Assembly (NCBI GenBank): GCA_032622095.1
Contig: CP136069.1
Location: forward strand, 104,996,278 to 105,060,277
Direction of reading: 5' to 3'
Origin: Siphonodentalium dalli
Lineage: Eukaryota > Mollusca > Scaphopoda > Gadilida > Siphonodentaliidae
DNA: 64,000 nucleotides
A program made the translations under genes and the position numbers. The first letter of the stretch is position 1, and every line of letters begins with the position of its first letter. Below are positions 38,301 to 47,130 of this stretch, one piece after another. The notes below the pieces were generated by a model. The model was not told the origin of the DNA. It saw nothing but the letters and a program-made list of their open reading frames with translations, and did not search any database.

Positions 38301-41300
38301 TGTGAACAAATATTCAAAATCCAAGTATGCCACCACACCTGAATTCAAAAAGAATGTGAAAAAATATTCAAAATCCAAGTATGCAAACAATCCTCAATTC
38401 AGGAATAATCTCATTGACAGCCTGAAAATCCGACTCAAAATGAAGTATAAATTAAATGACAGTTACAGACAGAATGTTATCATTAGTGGAAAAAAACGGT
38501 ATGCTAGAAATACTGTCTACAGAAAAAAGATACTTCTTGCCCAACAAAGACTATTCAGGCGTAATGAGAAATTCAGACAGGAGCGGATTCAATCCAGCAA
38601 GAACAGATATAGGCAATTAAAGGAAAAGAAATTGCATGAGCAGTCATTCATAGACAATGTTATAAAAGCCTTCCGAGAGGAAACAGCACATGGGCCTGAG
38701 TATGTATGTGCAAGCTGCAACCGCGTATTGTTTGAAAACCAGGTGACAAGGTGTAATTTAGATAACTATAGTCTAAAAGGTTCTGATGTTGATGCCATTG
38801 CTAAGAAGTACATCACAAAGAAGTATTTGCATGAATGCTCAGATGAATGCCCTGATAATTGTCAGTTTCTTGAGAGACCATGCAGCAAACTCTGGATTTG
38901 CTATACGTGTCATCGCAAAATTCAGCAAGGAAAGATTCCCTCTGGTTCTTTCGGTAATGACATGGAACTTGATCCAATACCTGAAGAGATCGCAAATATA
39001 AACCGACTAGAATGCCACCTCCTAGCACCACTTCTTCCCTTCAAAAAGATTGTTAAATTACCGAGAGGTTCACAAGAAGGAATTAGAGGTTCAGTTGTTT
39101 GTGTCCCTACCGACATGAGTAAAACTGCAGATGTCTTACCAAGGCCCGAAAGTACAAGTTCATTACTTAGAGTAAAATTGAAACGGAAACTGTGCTATGA
39201 GGGTTATTACGATTATGAATTTGTGAGCACAAAGAAAGTTATGACTGCTTTGTCCTATCTTAAAAGGCACAACAAATTCTTCAAGGATATAATAGTTGAT
39301 GAACGATGGAATGAAGCAATCGTGGACAGTGACGAAAGCTCGGACTCTACCGATTCTGAATCTGACATGGAACAGGATGTAACTGATGATAAATCAGACA
39401 GTGCAAGTGATTCTGAGAATGAACATGGTGGTCGTGACTCTGCATTTCCCGTTGATTCATGTTTGCAACCAGCGGATATCGGTCAATTTGTACTTGATAG
39501 CCACAGCGATGAGATATTTGATGTTGCACCAGCAGAAGGAAACACCCCAGTATACATGCTCGGTGATGAGGACATAGAAGGAAAAGCATTTCCAAAACAA
39601 TTTCCTAAAGGGCAAGGTACATTTAAGACTAAAAGAAAGGTACGGGTAACAATGGCACAATATTTTAAGCACAGGCTGATGCATGTGGATAATAGGTTTG
39701 CGAGGGACACAGATTACATATTCTTTAGTCAGTACATATCTGAGCTTCAGCAGGTATTATCCCAGATTTCTATTGCTTGTAGAAAATCTAATGCCAAGTC
39801 AAGTGATGGATCAGAAATAACTGGCAGTGATCTGAGAGACAAGGAGAAGCGAGATGAGCTACTCAATAGTGATCAGGCATTCAAATTTCTCAAGACCATA
39901 AGAAGTAGTCCGGCATACTGGGAAAACTGCCAAAAAGATCTATTTGCTATGTTAAGAATGGTCGGTATACCAACGTGGTTCACAAGTTTCTCTACAGCTG
40001 AGTTCCGATGGCCTGAGATTATAAAAACAATTTTAATCCAGCAAAATGACACGAGGACTTTCGAAAAACTTGATTGGGACGAAAAGTGCAAAATTCTTAA
40101 GTCAAATCCTGTAACCGTTGCAAGAATGCTTTCAGATAGATTCCACAAATTTTTCAAGAAAATTATTATGTCAGAATCTGAACCAATCGGTAAGGTAAAA
40201 GATTTCTTTATCAGGGAAGAAAATTCTGACAAGTTTAGACCGCACTGGCATTGTGTTATTTGGATCGAAAACGCGCCTCAGTTTAATGTCGAAAATGATG
40301 CTGCTGTTGTAGAATTCATTGATAAATACATAACCTGTCTTACACCAGATGATGAAATTGACCCAAAACTGTACGATATAGTTAAAAGTGTGCAACAACA
40401 TAGCAAGAAACATACAACATCTTGTCGCAAACGTGGATCAACCTGCAGGTTTAATTTTCCCAGGCCACCATCTGAGAAGTCATTCATTGCTAGAGCAACG
40501 AATGTGGAAACTGAAGACGATCAAACTGAGAAACAAAATGCAAAGACATTAGTTGAATCATTATGGAAACTCCTACTAGATGAAAATGAGGACATATCAA
40601 GTTCTGAGCAACTACTTGAGAAAGCTAACGTAACCCAATCTGACTTGGAAACAGCTTTGACCCGATTGTCTACCCGCAATACTGTTGTTCTCAAAAGATC
40701 ACCTAAAGACATGTGGACGAATCAGTACAATGCATATCTCTCGAGATGCTGGAATGCCAACCTTGACATTCAATATGTATTGGACGCATACAGTTGTGTT
40801 GTATATATCATCAGCTACATCTCGAAGAATGAGAAAACAATGGGATCTTTTTTGAAACAGACTAAAAAAGAAGCCGAGACAGGAAATTTGTCTGCTAGAA
40901 AAACAATGAAAAAGCTTGGATCAACGTATCTAAACAAGCGAAATGTGTCAGCCATTGAGAGTGTTTTCAGAGTTTGTGAATTGCCCCTCAAGGAATGTTC
41001 GAGAAATGTTGTGTGGATACCTCTTGGTGAAAATCCTGTCCGTATAAGTCTCCCTCTGGATAAGATAAACGAGGACTCTGAGCGAGTTTGGATGATAAAC
41101 ATCATTGAAAGATATGTAGCAAGACCTCTGCAGATTGAGTTTGAGTCGATGTGTTTGGCTAGATTTAGTTCACAGTATAGAATTCTCTCTAAAAGTCAAC
41201 TTCCCAAGAATGCTGAGAATTGTGCTGAGGATCAGATAACAGAAACTGTGTTTAGGCTACAGAATGAACTTGGATATGTTCAAAAGAGAACAAGGTCAAG

Positions 41301-43875
41301 TCCTGCTGTCATAAGGTATCCTAGATTTGTATTAGAAAAGGAACCTGAGAAGTTCTACCACAGCATCCTACAACTGTACCTACCCCATTGTACAAAAGAG
41401 CAACTGAAGCCAAGTCCATTTCTATCGTACAAGGACTTTTTTGAGTCTGGAATTGTTAGATCTGGGAATGACAGTTACACTGTGAAATCTGTAGTGGAGG
41501 ATAACCGAAAACATTATGAGGTAAATGCTCGTGCAATTGACGATGCCCAAGATTCTATGCAGAAAGTCAATCCTGAAGATGCATGGGCTAATTTATGTCC
41601 GGAGTCAGAAGTAGAGAGATTAGATGAATCAAATGTACCAGTATCAACAGTCAGGCAGGATGAAAATATTGATTGCGAAAATGAGTTTGGCAATGTTTCA
41701 TCTAAATCTGGAAACGAAAAACATTATGATGTTTATGATAAAAGTGAAGTTCTGCCACTGATGAGAACAATGAATAAGAAACAAAGCAAAATATTCCACA
41801 AAGTACGTACTTGGTGCCTAGATAAGATTCAAGGAAAAAATCCAGACCAATTTTTCCTACATTTAACAGGTGGAGCAGGCACTGGGAAATCCCATCTGAT
41901 AAAATGTCTGTATTATGAAACCAACCGACTGTTATCCCAAATCAGCAGTAACCCCGATGACACAGTTGTTTTGTTAACCGCATCTACTGGTAGTGCAAGT
42001 TTCAACATTAGAGGAACCACATTGCACACAGCATTCTCAATTCCATTATTTCTCAGCGACACGTATGTCCATCTGAAAGAAAACAATCTGAATACACTGA
42101 GGTGTAAACTAGGCTCTCTTCTTCTATTGATAATAGATGAAATTTCTATGATAAAGTATAGTTTACTGCACTATGTTAGTGAACGATTGAACCAGATAAA
42201 GAGGACTTGTGGAAATGACAAAATCTGCTTTGGAGGAATCTCGGTTATAGCTGTAGGTGACTTCTATCAGATCCCACCTGTTCTTGCCTCAGAGGAAGAC
42301 AAACTATTTTCAAGAGTGTCTGGACGCAAACTGTGGGACAAACGATTCTCCATTTCCATACTGGAGGAAATCATGAGACAGAAAGATGATGCTGAATTTG
42401 CACACATGCTAAATAGGTGTAGGACCAAACTCAGAGCTGAAAGCCTGTTGCAACAGGATGTTAAAATGTTGTCTGGCTGTATAAATAGAAATATCGGAGA
42501 GGCATTGCTTATATGTAGCACTAAAGCCGAGGTCAGTGATCACAACACAAAGATGTTGCAGGAAAAGTGCACTAATGTTTTCACCATTGATGCTCAGGAT
42601 TACAAGAAAAATAAGGCAACTGGAGTTAGTGTGAGACTAAACAGACCGTGTAGCTCAAAGCAGTTGAAGACATATTTGCTTCAGTCCATTGTCCTAGCTA
42701 AAGGTTGCAGAGTCATGTTGGTGAAGAATCTAGACATTGATGATGGTTTGGTGAATGGTGTTGGAACTGTAGTAGACATGAAAAATTTTGGAAATGTTGA
42801 CATAGATATGAAAAGAGTGTATATCCGGTTTGACAATGAAAGAGTTGGGAGGAAAAGACTTTCTGGCCTAGAAGGTGAAATGCGAACAATTGAAATTGCA
42901 CCAGACGAACATCACATTGGAAGTAACCAAGTAACTGTCAGAAAACAGTTCCCATTGACTTTGTCGTATGCATGTACGATCCATAAGGCTCAAGGAATTA
43001 CGCTGGAAAAGGCTGTTATCTCATTGAAAAATATATTCGCACCTGGTATGGCCTATGTTGCATTGAGTCGGGTGACATCCCTTGAAGGACTTTCAATAAT
43101 AAACTGTGCATCTCATGAGTTCACTGATAAGATCTATTGTGATAAGAACATCTCAAAAGCGCTCGACAGAATGCCAAATTTCATTGAAGCTGAGAAAACC
43201 CCATCTGGCCAGTGTTTAAGAATCATTTTGCACAATGTTGAAGGTTTATCATGTCATTTGGAAGATCTCAAAGCAGACCAAAGAAATCTTTCTGCTGATT
43301 GTATAGCTCTTGTTGAGACATGGCTTACCCCCAGTGATATTGGAAGTTTGAGATATGATTTAGATCATTACGAGTTTTATCACCATGCAAGGTCTGAATG
43401 TTTTGATGAGTCCGGGAATTTTGTCAAGAAAATGAAAAACCAAGCTCATGGTGGTGTTGGTGTTTATGTGCGCGATGAATCAGATTTCCGTGGAACTCAG
43501 ATTGGTATCATCAATCTCGAACACATTTGCATATACAATCACAATTTAGATTTGCTTGTCATTGTAATATACAGGCCTCAACAACATGCGGTAAAAGTGT
43601 TCACACCAAAACTACATGAAATATTTTCAGTAATTGAGCAGTACACAAATGTGCTACTGATGGGTGACTTTAATCAGAATGCCTTAGAAAATTCTTCTCT
43701 GAGTACCCTTATTGAAAGCAAAGGTTTTCAACAAATTGTCAGTTTCCCTACAACAGAAACTGGTACTCTGTTAGATCATGTTTACTTTAAAGGAGATCTC
43801 TCTGTATCTTGCAGCAGATTGTCTGAATATTATAGTTATCATGAAGGAATTGCCATTGATGTAGATACCACTTAA
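35371..43875 (+). CDS. Helentron-type Helitron transposase (C76-like protease/OTU/Rep/Pif1 helicase/EEP)
   Basis: An intact 2834-codon frame for rolling-circle transposition. Residue numbers count from 35371. The likely start is Met15 (35413), because residues 1-14 read a polypyrimidine tract ending in AG, like a splice acceptor. Residues ~50-330 are hexapeptide repeats (DTMNKH, LPQVDK). Residues ~435-640 resemble the herpesvirus tegument-type ubiquitin protease (peptidase C76), with Q440, C454 and D594-S-H596. An OTU protease follows at ~700-835 (DGDGNCFF with C716; H828). Then come 18-residue KYATTPEF repeats (~895-1085), a Cys/His zinc-binding region (~1113-1181) running into DUF6570, and an acidic patch near 1340. 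The Rep nuclease has HWH at 1625-1627 and Y1812/Y1816/K1819. The Pif1-type helicase has GGAGTGKS at 2167-2174, IIDEIS at 2254-2259 and AYVALSRV at 2561-2568. The C-terminal endonuclease has N2622, E2649, GDFN 2765-2768, LDHVY and H2824. This domain set is that of Helentrons, not canonical Helitrons. No stop or frameshift is present, so it could be active. Its DNA ends were not found. Confidence 0.95.
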   Translation: MYPFILFCISFLFQMPKKCRISADKKRKMNREKMAKKREALKQETRTNHEQTKSEQTKPEPQNKLIPETLIPDTLIPDTLIPDTLNKPDTLNKHDTMNKHDTMNKHDTKHDTMNKLDTKHDTMNKHDTMNKHDTMNEPDTMNEPDTMNNPETLNNPETLNKAESMNKPETINTHEPLNKHEHMNKHEPLNKTKNLQVDKLPQVDKLPQVDKLPQVDKLPQVDKIQTQVEHKIQTQVEPKLPQVDKLPQVDKIQTQVEHKIQTQVEPMNQTEPKNQMVKLPYYKTIESANCKTTKPQNQTEPMNQTEHEHETDSKNGSEHKQNDHATKLKSHDNFKTRLNQAHPASFNVANIPEGLLKSCSIVLYNIAPTNQPCDKPIDTTNLSLKNHSAKPVLPNSISAKTCSLSAQACETNVTINTKTCANQYDVSVMNMSSVQGSYSQGNIALFGTIAGNQCAAVCLLAAAYSHIKSIFLWNDSEMDKLINEGSKMYSFLINERQKLPHEEKITLMNLKFLDVQELPKIYTVFGTEFLFDIQIPVQASVFAADDDEISWGFIPITDALHSIFEVSDYCFATFLEYTVIIGKTGAGNKYFMFDSHARDDRGLVDGDGTSVLLKFNNLNEVAEHFGELLLSMNKVGRQQFDLTGLNVKTNNDPENNVMITGQTDASAVIFNPLHGKCQADKCHEIGLTMNEEIKYGSCQLINDHFLKRQIDGDGNCFFRAISYALTGSENFHLDLRGKVISHMQNRSLEFQKWLRPGFSSIMQYVEDTKMKVEGTWATEMEILAMADLLNTDIMIYTTSWLKYPPMSFDNSRISCPEMIYLQNINGNHYDVVLDVGQESMTSCHDQSKIKKHPTVERKCKRKNRTRWSKSNKRTEYMSSYNKTQTEALKQKRKAKYHTDVEFRSTMKTNSVTKYATTPEFKKNVKKYSKSKYATTPEFKKNVNKYSKSKYATTPEFKKNVKNYSISKYATTPEFKKNVNKYSKSKYATTPEFKKNVKKYSKSKYANNPQFRNNLIDSLKIRLKMKYKLNDSYRQNVIISGKKRYARNTVYRKKILLAQQRLFRRNEKFRQERIQSSKNRYRQLKEKKLHEQSFIDNVIKAFREETAHGPEYVCASCNRVLFENQVTRCNLDNYSLKGSDVDAIAKKYITKKYLHECSDECPDNCQFLERPCSKLWICYTCHRKIQQGKIPSGSFGNDMELDPIPEEIANINRLECHLLAPLLPFKKIVKLPRGSQEGIRGSVVCVPTDMSKTADVLPRPESTSSLLRVKLKRKLCYEGYYDYEFVSTKKVMTALSYLKRHNKFFKDIIVDERWNEAIVDSDESSDSTDSESDMEQDVTDDKSDSASDSENEHGGRDSAFPVDSCLQPADIGQFVLDSHSDEIFDVAPAEGNTPVYMLGDEDIEGKAFPKQFPKGQGTFKTKRKVRVTMAQYFKHRLMHVDNRFARDTDYIFFSQYISELQQVLSQISIACRKSNAKSSDGSEITGSDLRDKEKRDELLNSDQAFKFLKTIRSSPAYWENCQKDLFAMLRMVGIPTWFTSFSTAEFRWPEIIKTILIQQNDTRTFEKLDWDEKCKILKSNPVTVARMLSDRFHKFFKKIIMSESEPIGKVKDFFIREENSDKFRPHWHCVIWIENAPQFNVENDAAVVEFIDKYITCLTPDDEIDPKLYDIVKSVQQHSKKHTTSCRKRGSTCRFNFPRPPSEKSFIARATNVETEDDQTEKQNAKTLVESLWKLLLDENEDISSSEQLLEKANVTQSDLETALTRLSTRNTVVLKRSPKDMWTNQYNAYLSRCWNANLDIQYVLDAYSCVVYIISYISKNEKTMGSFLKQTKKEAETGNLSARKTMKKLGSTYLNKRNVSAIESVFRVCELPLKECSRNVVWIPLGENPVRISLPLDKINEDSERVWMINIIERYVARPLQIEFESMCLARFSSQYRILSKSQLPKNAENCAEDQITETVFRLQNELGYVQKRTRSSPAVIRYPRFVLEKEPEKFYHSILQLYLPHCTKEQLKPSPFLSYKDFFESGIVRSGNDSYTVKSVVEDNRKHYEVNARAIDDAQDSMQKVNPEDAWANLCPESEVERLDESNVPVSTVRQDENIDCENEFGNVSSKSGNEKHYDVYDKSEVLPLMRTMNKKQSKIFHKVRTWCLDKIQGKNPDQFFLHLTGGAGTGKSHLIKCLYYETNRLLSQISSNPDDTVVLLTASTGSASFNIRGTTLHTAFSIPLFLSDTYVHLKENNLNTLRCKLGSLLLLIIDEISMIKYSLLHYVSERLNQIKRTCGNDKICFGGISVIAVGDFYQIPPVLASEEDKLFSRVSGRKLWDKRFSISILEEIMRQKDDAEFAHMLNRCRTKLRAESLLQQDVKMLSGCINRNIGEALLICSTKAEVSDHNTKMLQEKCTNVFTIDAQDYKKNKATGVSVRLNRPCSSKQLKTYLLQSIVLAKGCRVMLVKNLDIDDGLVNGVGTVVDMKNFGNVDIDMKRVYIRFDNERVGRKRLSGLEGEMRTIEIAPDEHHIGSNQVTVRKQFPLTLSYACTIHKAQGITLEKAVISLKNIFAPGMAYVALSRVTSLEGLSIINCASHEFTDKIYCDKNISKALDRMPNFIEAEKTPSGQCLRIILHNVEGLSCHLEDLKADQRNLSADCIALVETWLTPSDIGSLRYDLDHYEFYHHARSECFDESGNFVKKMKNQAHGGVGVYVRDESDFRGTQIGIINLEHICIYNHNLDLLVIVIYRPQQHAVKVFTPKLHEIFSVIEQYTNVLLMGDFNQNALENSSLSTLIESKGFQQIVSFPTTETGTLLDHVYFKGDLSVSCSRLSEYYSYHEGIAIDVDTT
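35560..36180 (+). repeat. 18-bp coding minisatellites in the Helentron N-terminus
   Basis: Tandem 18-bp units encode DTMNKH-type (about 35580-35940) and LPQVDK/IQTQVE-type (about 35958-36165) hexapeptides. All three forward positions and both strands stay open here, which explains the spurious frames on either strand. The encoded region is hydrophilic and probably disordered. Confidence 0.85.
38107..38376 (+). repeat. Five 54-bp coding repeats (KYATTPEF...)
   Basis: Five nearly identical 54-bp units encode 18 residues each (KYATTPEFKKNVKKYSKS and variants). They are flanked by degenerate units of the same length (KYHTDVEF before; KYANNPQF, KYKLNDSY, RYARNTVY after). Basic repeats of this style are found in many Helitron-like proteins, ahead of the zinc finger; I infer nucleic-acid binding. 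The identical DNA suggests recent expansion. Confidence 0.88.
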
Positions 43876-43895
43876 AAATGAAGCTATCTTCATTT
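43876..43895 (+). terminator. Hairpin just after the Helentron stop
   Basis: AAATGAAG-CTAT-CTTCATTT, a perfect 8-bp stem, lies right behind the TAA. It could be part of the element's 3' structure or of the transcript end; this is inference from position only. Confidence 0.35.
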
Positions 43896-43945
43896 CATTA
43901 TACCTTAAAATTATAGGTATATTTTAGTTATGTTATACTAGCTGC

Positions 43946-44940
43946 TAGGCCTGTAACGATACGCTTGGTCACGATACGATACGTATCGCGATACAGGATC
44001 TACGATACGTATCGCCATACGCCAAATTTGATCCCACGAGTTTATAGCTATTCAAGTTCAACACTCTAAATTTGCACAACTCTCAGGTGTTATCGTAGAA
44101 TGATGAACTATACTAAATTTAGTGATCAGTATATCATTTGACAGTTGGCAGTCAGTTGCTGGAGTTTCTGACTGAAAATGAGCTTTTCTGACAATATACT
44201 CAGATATAACTATTGACAAGTAGTGTAAGCACCCAGCGACAGTTCGCCATGCACCATTAAACTATATACCTAATAATGGCACATGACGAAATGTCGCTGG
44301 GCTCTATAGAATGATGTCGTTTCAAATGGTGCGACATGTTGGTCGTAACACCAGTCTTGTAAGAGGTTCCCGTCGAACATAATTTGCAGATCGTTTTACT
44401 TTTAGTTTTATCTGTCTTAATGCATCCATCCTCTTCAACGGTGTACGTCCCAAAAACGAAATACTGCCAGACTTTTGACCTGTAGGCCGCTGGCGGATTG
44501 ACAAGTTTTAAGCTTTCTTGAGCAGACATCTTTCCACGGCCCACGTGTTGTTGTTTTGCCGCAGACGATATATCCAATATTCTAATATTTGATTGGTTGA
44601 ATTCACAGCAGTTCATCAAATTAAACCAATCAGAGCATGGCTTACAGTCTGATGCTAGGTTACGGAGGTCAGTCATTTCACTTCCGCCAACGTTTGTGTC
44701 AAAGGTCAAAGTGCGAGCTCACGGAAACAAACGAAATTTACAGATTTACTTCCGATAACACTTTGTAAGCATTCACAGCTTACGGAAACGAACGAGGGGA
44801 CCCCATTGATTTCGTATGGTAACTGCATAATAGCGGAACTGTATCGTAGTGTATCGAAATTACAGTCAAATGAATCGCGTATAGAATCGTGAATGACGAA
44901 TCGCGATGCATCGAAATCGCGATGAATCGTTACAGGCCTA
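43946..44940 (-). mobile_element. hAT-type element D, 995 bp, with perfect 8-bp TSD
   Basis: The terminal inverted repeats TAGGCCTGTAACGAT (15 of 15 identical) are flanked by CTAGCTGC at 43938-43945 and 44941-44948. Both ends carry subterminal GATACGTATCG/AATCGCGAT-like repeats, as is usual for hAT elements. On the minus strand it encodes only a BED zinc finger, so it is a deletion derivative. It lies 70 bp beyond the Helentron stop, so it either inserted into the Helentron's 3' non-coding DNA or directly next to it. Confidence 0.95.
44257..44709 (-). pseudogene. BED-finger N-terminal remnant of a hAT (ZBED-like) transposase
   Basis: This 150-codon frame contains a BED-type zinc finger: the aromatic signature SKVWQYF (W81), then C108 and C111, then H128 and H133 within HHLKRHH. 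BED fingers form the N-terminal DNA-binding domain of hAT transposases and of domesticated ZBED proteins. The dimerisation region and the RNase H-like catalytic domain are absent; the frame ends 17 residues after the finger. Met61 (44529) may be the real start, since the residues before it are unlike the family. It lies wholly inside element D. It could still make a small DNA-binding protein, but nothing here shows expression. Confidence 0.8.
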
Positions 44941-44948
44941 CTAGCTGC

Positions 44949-45177
44949 ATGCGGCACCCAGTGTTGTTCGGGTGAGAATGCACACTTTTTAGTGGCGGTC
45001 CTTCAAGTCATCTGGACAAACAGAACCAATTGCATGACTATATCAGGTTACACTATCTTTTATGCTGATAAAAAAACGCTCTTTATTGCTAATTATTACT
45101 GTATCTTTAATCATTAAGTGCATCCTTAAGTTAACCGCACATATTCCGTGACATTCCCCACGTCATTTTACTTTTGT
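44949..45177. other. Short non-coding stretch
   Basis: Sequence between element D and the long inverted repeat; I see no gene or element. It would join directly to 43945 if element D were absent. Confidence 0.5.
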
Positions 45178-45412
45178 GCAAAAAATAACAATTTATTTTT
45201 AAACATTGAAGATTTAATAACTAGTTGGAATGCTAGTAAAACTACATGTATGTCGATTCTAGAAATTTGATTCAATCTAGAAATTTTACTCACTTTCTAG
45301 AGTCCAAATACATGTACATGTACTATTAATTTTTTGAGTTTCATTTCTAAACTTGACAGATAATATTCTTGATAAGGAATACCTAGATTGTGTTTGCTAC
45401 GGCCTCACAAGA
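45178..45412 (+). repeat. Left arm of a long imperfect inverted repeat
   Basis: GCAAAAAATAACAATTTA...ACATTGAAGATT...CTAGTTGGAATGCTAGT...GTTTGCT matches the reverse complement of 49238-49466 with small indels. The arms, about 230 bp each, are 3.8 kb apart. Confidence 0.85.
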
Positions 45413-46005
45413 TGAATAGATCTCCTACATTGTACATGGTCAGAGGAGTAATTAATCGAAGGTGATAGGTATTATTTGTTTTCAATCTAAGGAAAATGGT
45501 TATGTCTGAAGACGATTGATTCAGCTTTCCAGTGGTAACATGCTTGTGTGAATCGATTAAATATAAGTTTGAAAGAAAGCATATCTCATGATAATGTTAA
45601 CATTTGTGCTGCCAATCGCTGTAATGGAATGCCTTGGAAATTCATGGGAAAATATTGGAAACAAACTGACATCTCTTTATGAAATTAATTTGATTCAATC
45701 CATTACATTTCATTCTGAAAGAATGACTGGTTATTCATATTATCAGAAAGCTAAGACATTCCTTATCACAGTAATAGTTTTCAACAAAGAAACGACAGTC
45801 CTAATTAGTTAACGAGTGCCAGTGCCAAAATATGTCACCATAGACTATAAATGCATTACTCCTTTGACCATTACGACATCTGTCCATCTTGGTCGGTCAT
45901 GTCATTGAAGCCTCAGACTACATATTAAAATGTTAATCTCAATAATTATAAGTATTAGCTTACATAATTTCTGTTGAACATTCTATTTATATGACCTATT
46001 TGTAT
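45413..46005. other. Non-coding stretch inside the inverted repeat
   Basis: No gene is recognised. A 74-codon frame at 45588-45812 has no domain. Confidence 0.5.
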
Positions 46006-46600
46006 TTCAGTCTGATGTACCGCTTTGAACAGAGCAGAACAGGTGTAAAGTTGTACTGTTGCAATGAAGAGGATGGAGTGCATTGATGAATACCAACCTT
46101 CTTCAACATGGGAAGTTTCAATGTTCACATGAAAACAACTGAAAAAAAAGAGGATGATCACTGGAAAGAATGACCTTTGGACCTTTGGAAATGGGATTGC
46201 ATGTATGATATATATAATTTATTATATTATATTCAGCATTGTTATGCCCCGATCCTCCGCAGGAGGATTCGGGGGTATATGATGGAGACTTCAGTCCATC
46301 CGTCCATCTGTCTGTCCATCTTTCCGTCCGTCTGTAACAAACTTTTCACAACACAACTCAAGTATCGATAATCATATTTGGATGGCAGATCAGCAGTGTT
46401 TACTGTGATAACAACCCGTTTCTGCCTGTCATTTGCAGAATGAGGTCCCCAGAGGGTGAATTTAGTGACGCTATCCCGCATAGAGGTCTGTCATCACCAA
46501 ATTCACCCTCTGGGGACCTTATTCTGTTTAGGCCTTAGCAGAATGAGGTCCCCAGAGGGTAAATTTGGTGATGCTAGCATGCTCTGCGGGATAGCATCAC
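46006..46600 (+). repeat. ~0.5-kb direct repeat, copy 1, with foldbacks
   Basis: CAGTCTGATGTACCGC...CAATGAAGAGGATGG...ACACTCCGC/CTCCGCAGGAGGATTC recurs at 48370-48910. It includes a GC-rich hairpin at 46247-46274 (CCCCGATCCTCC-GCA-GGAGGATTCGGGG, one bulge) followed by a CCATC/GTCCGTC simple repeat, a palindrome at 46436-46526 and a further half-palindrome to 46600. Confidence 0.8.
46436..46526. repeat. 91-bp foldback (AGAATGAGGTCCCCAGAGGG arms)
   Basis: CAGAATGAGGTCCCCAGAGG...TGAATTTAGTGA on the left pairs with the inverse ending ...CACCCTCTGGGGACCTTATT on the right. A related foldback begins at 46539, and a longer, cleaner copy is 48804-48910. Confidence 0.88.
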
Positions 46601-47130
46601 TAAATTCACTGCAGACTCAGACCATTCAATTTCAACATATCTATTAGAAACATATGGAGCTTAAAATTGACCAAAGACTCATGAATGGATCTTCAGACAC
46701 CGCAATTGGTCTCTTGGAGGTAAATTTTTCTGTAAGGCTGGCTACCTGCAATATGAAAATCACACCAAAAACAGTGGACAGTGCATGGAACAATATAGTG
46801 ACTGTTGGAACACTGCATTGATTTGAACATTTTTAAAAAGCACCTCTCCTCCATTCAGTTCATGCCCAGTCACCCATAAAAACACTCGCAGAACCATGCT
46901 TCGCACATATTGTGTCCCCAGTACTAATACTCATTTATGGGAATTTTCATCGAAATCCATCCAATATATCGGGAAATATTACCCAATATATTAGGGGGGA
47001 CTTTGTTTTTTTTCTTCAGGTATTTACATTGTTACCAGACCTACCAATGCATTGCATAATCAATAGAGTTATTCCTCTTGAACTGATGATGCACAAATAT
47101 TTTTAAAATTGAATCAATGTGATTAATCCT
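46601..47130. other. Non-coding stretch
   Basis: No gene or structured repeat is recognised between the foldbacks and the ~190-bp array. Confidence 0.45.

Noticed and set aside
44706-44957. 83-codon minus frame upstream of the BED finger
   Set aside because: It extends across the hAT terminal inverted repeat into flanking DNA and has no domain.
43876-45177. Assigning the Helentron 3' end to the hairpin at 43876 or the CTAG at 43938
   Set aside because: The CTAG belongs to the hAT target duplication, and the hairpin lacks a matching 5' partner or any second copy to define a boundary.
46912-47106. Small host-gene exon candidates among 60-75-codon frames between 45 and 49 kb and 58-64 kb
   Set aside because: No conserved domain or convincing pair of splice sites; frequencies match chance in AT-rich DNA.
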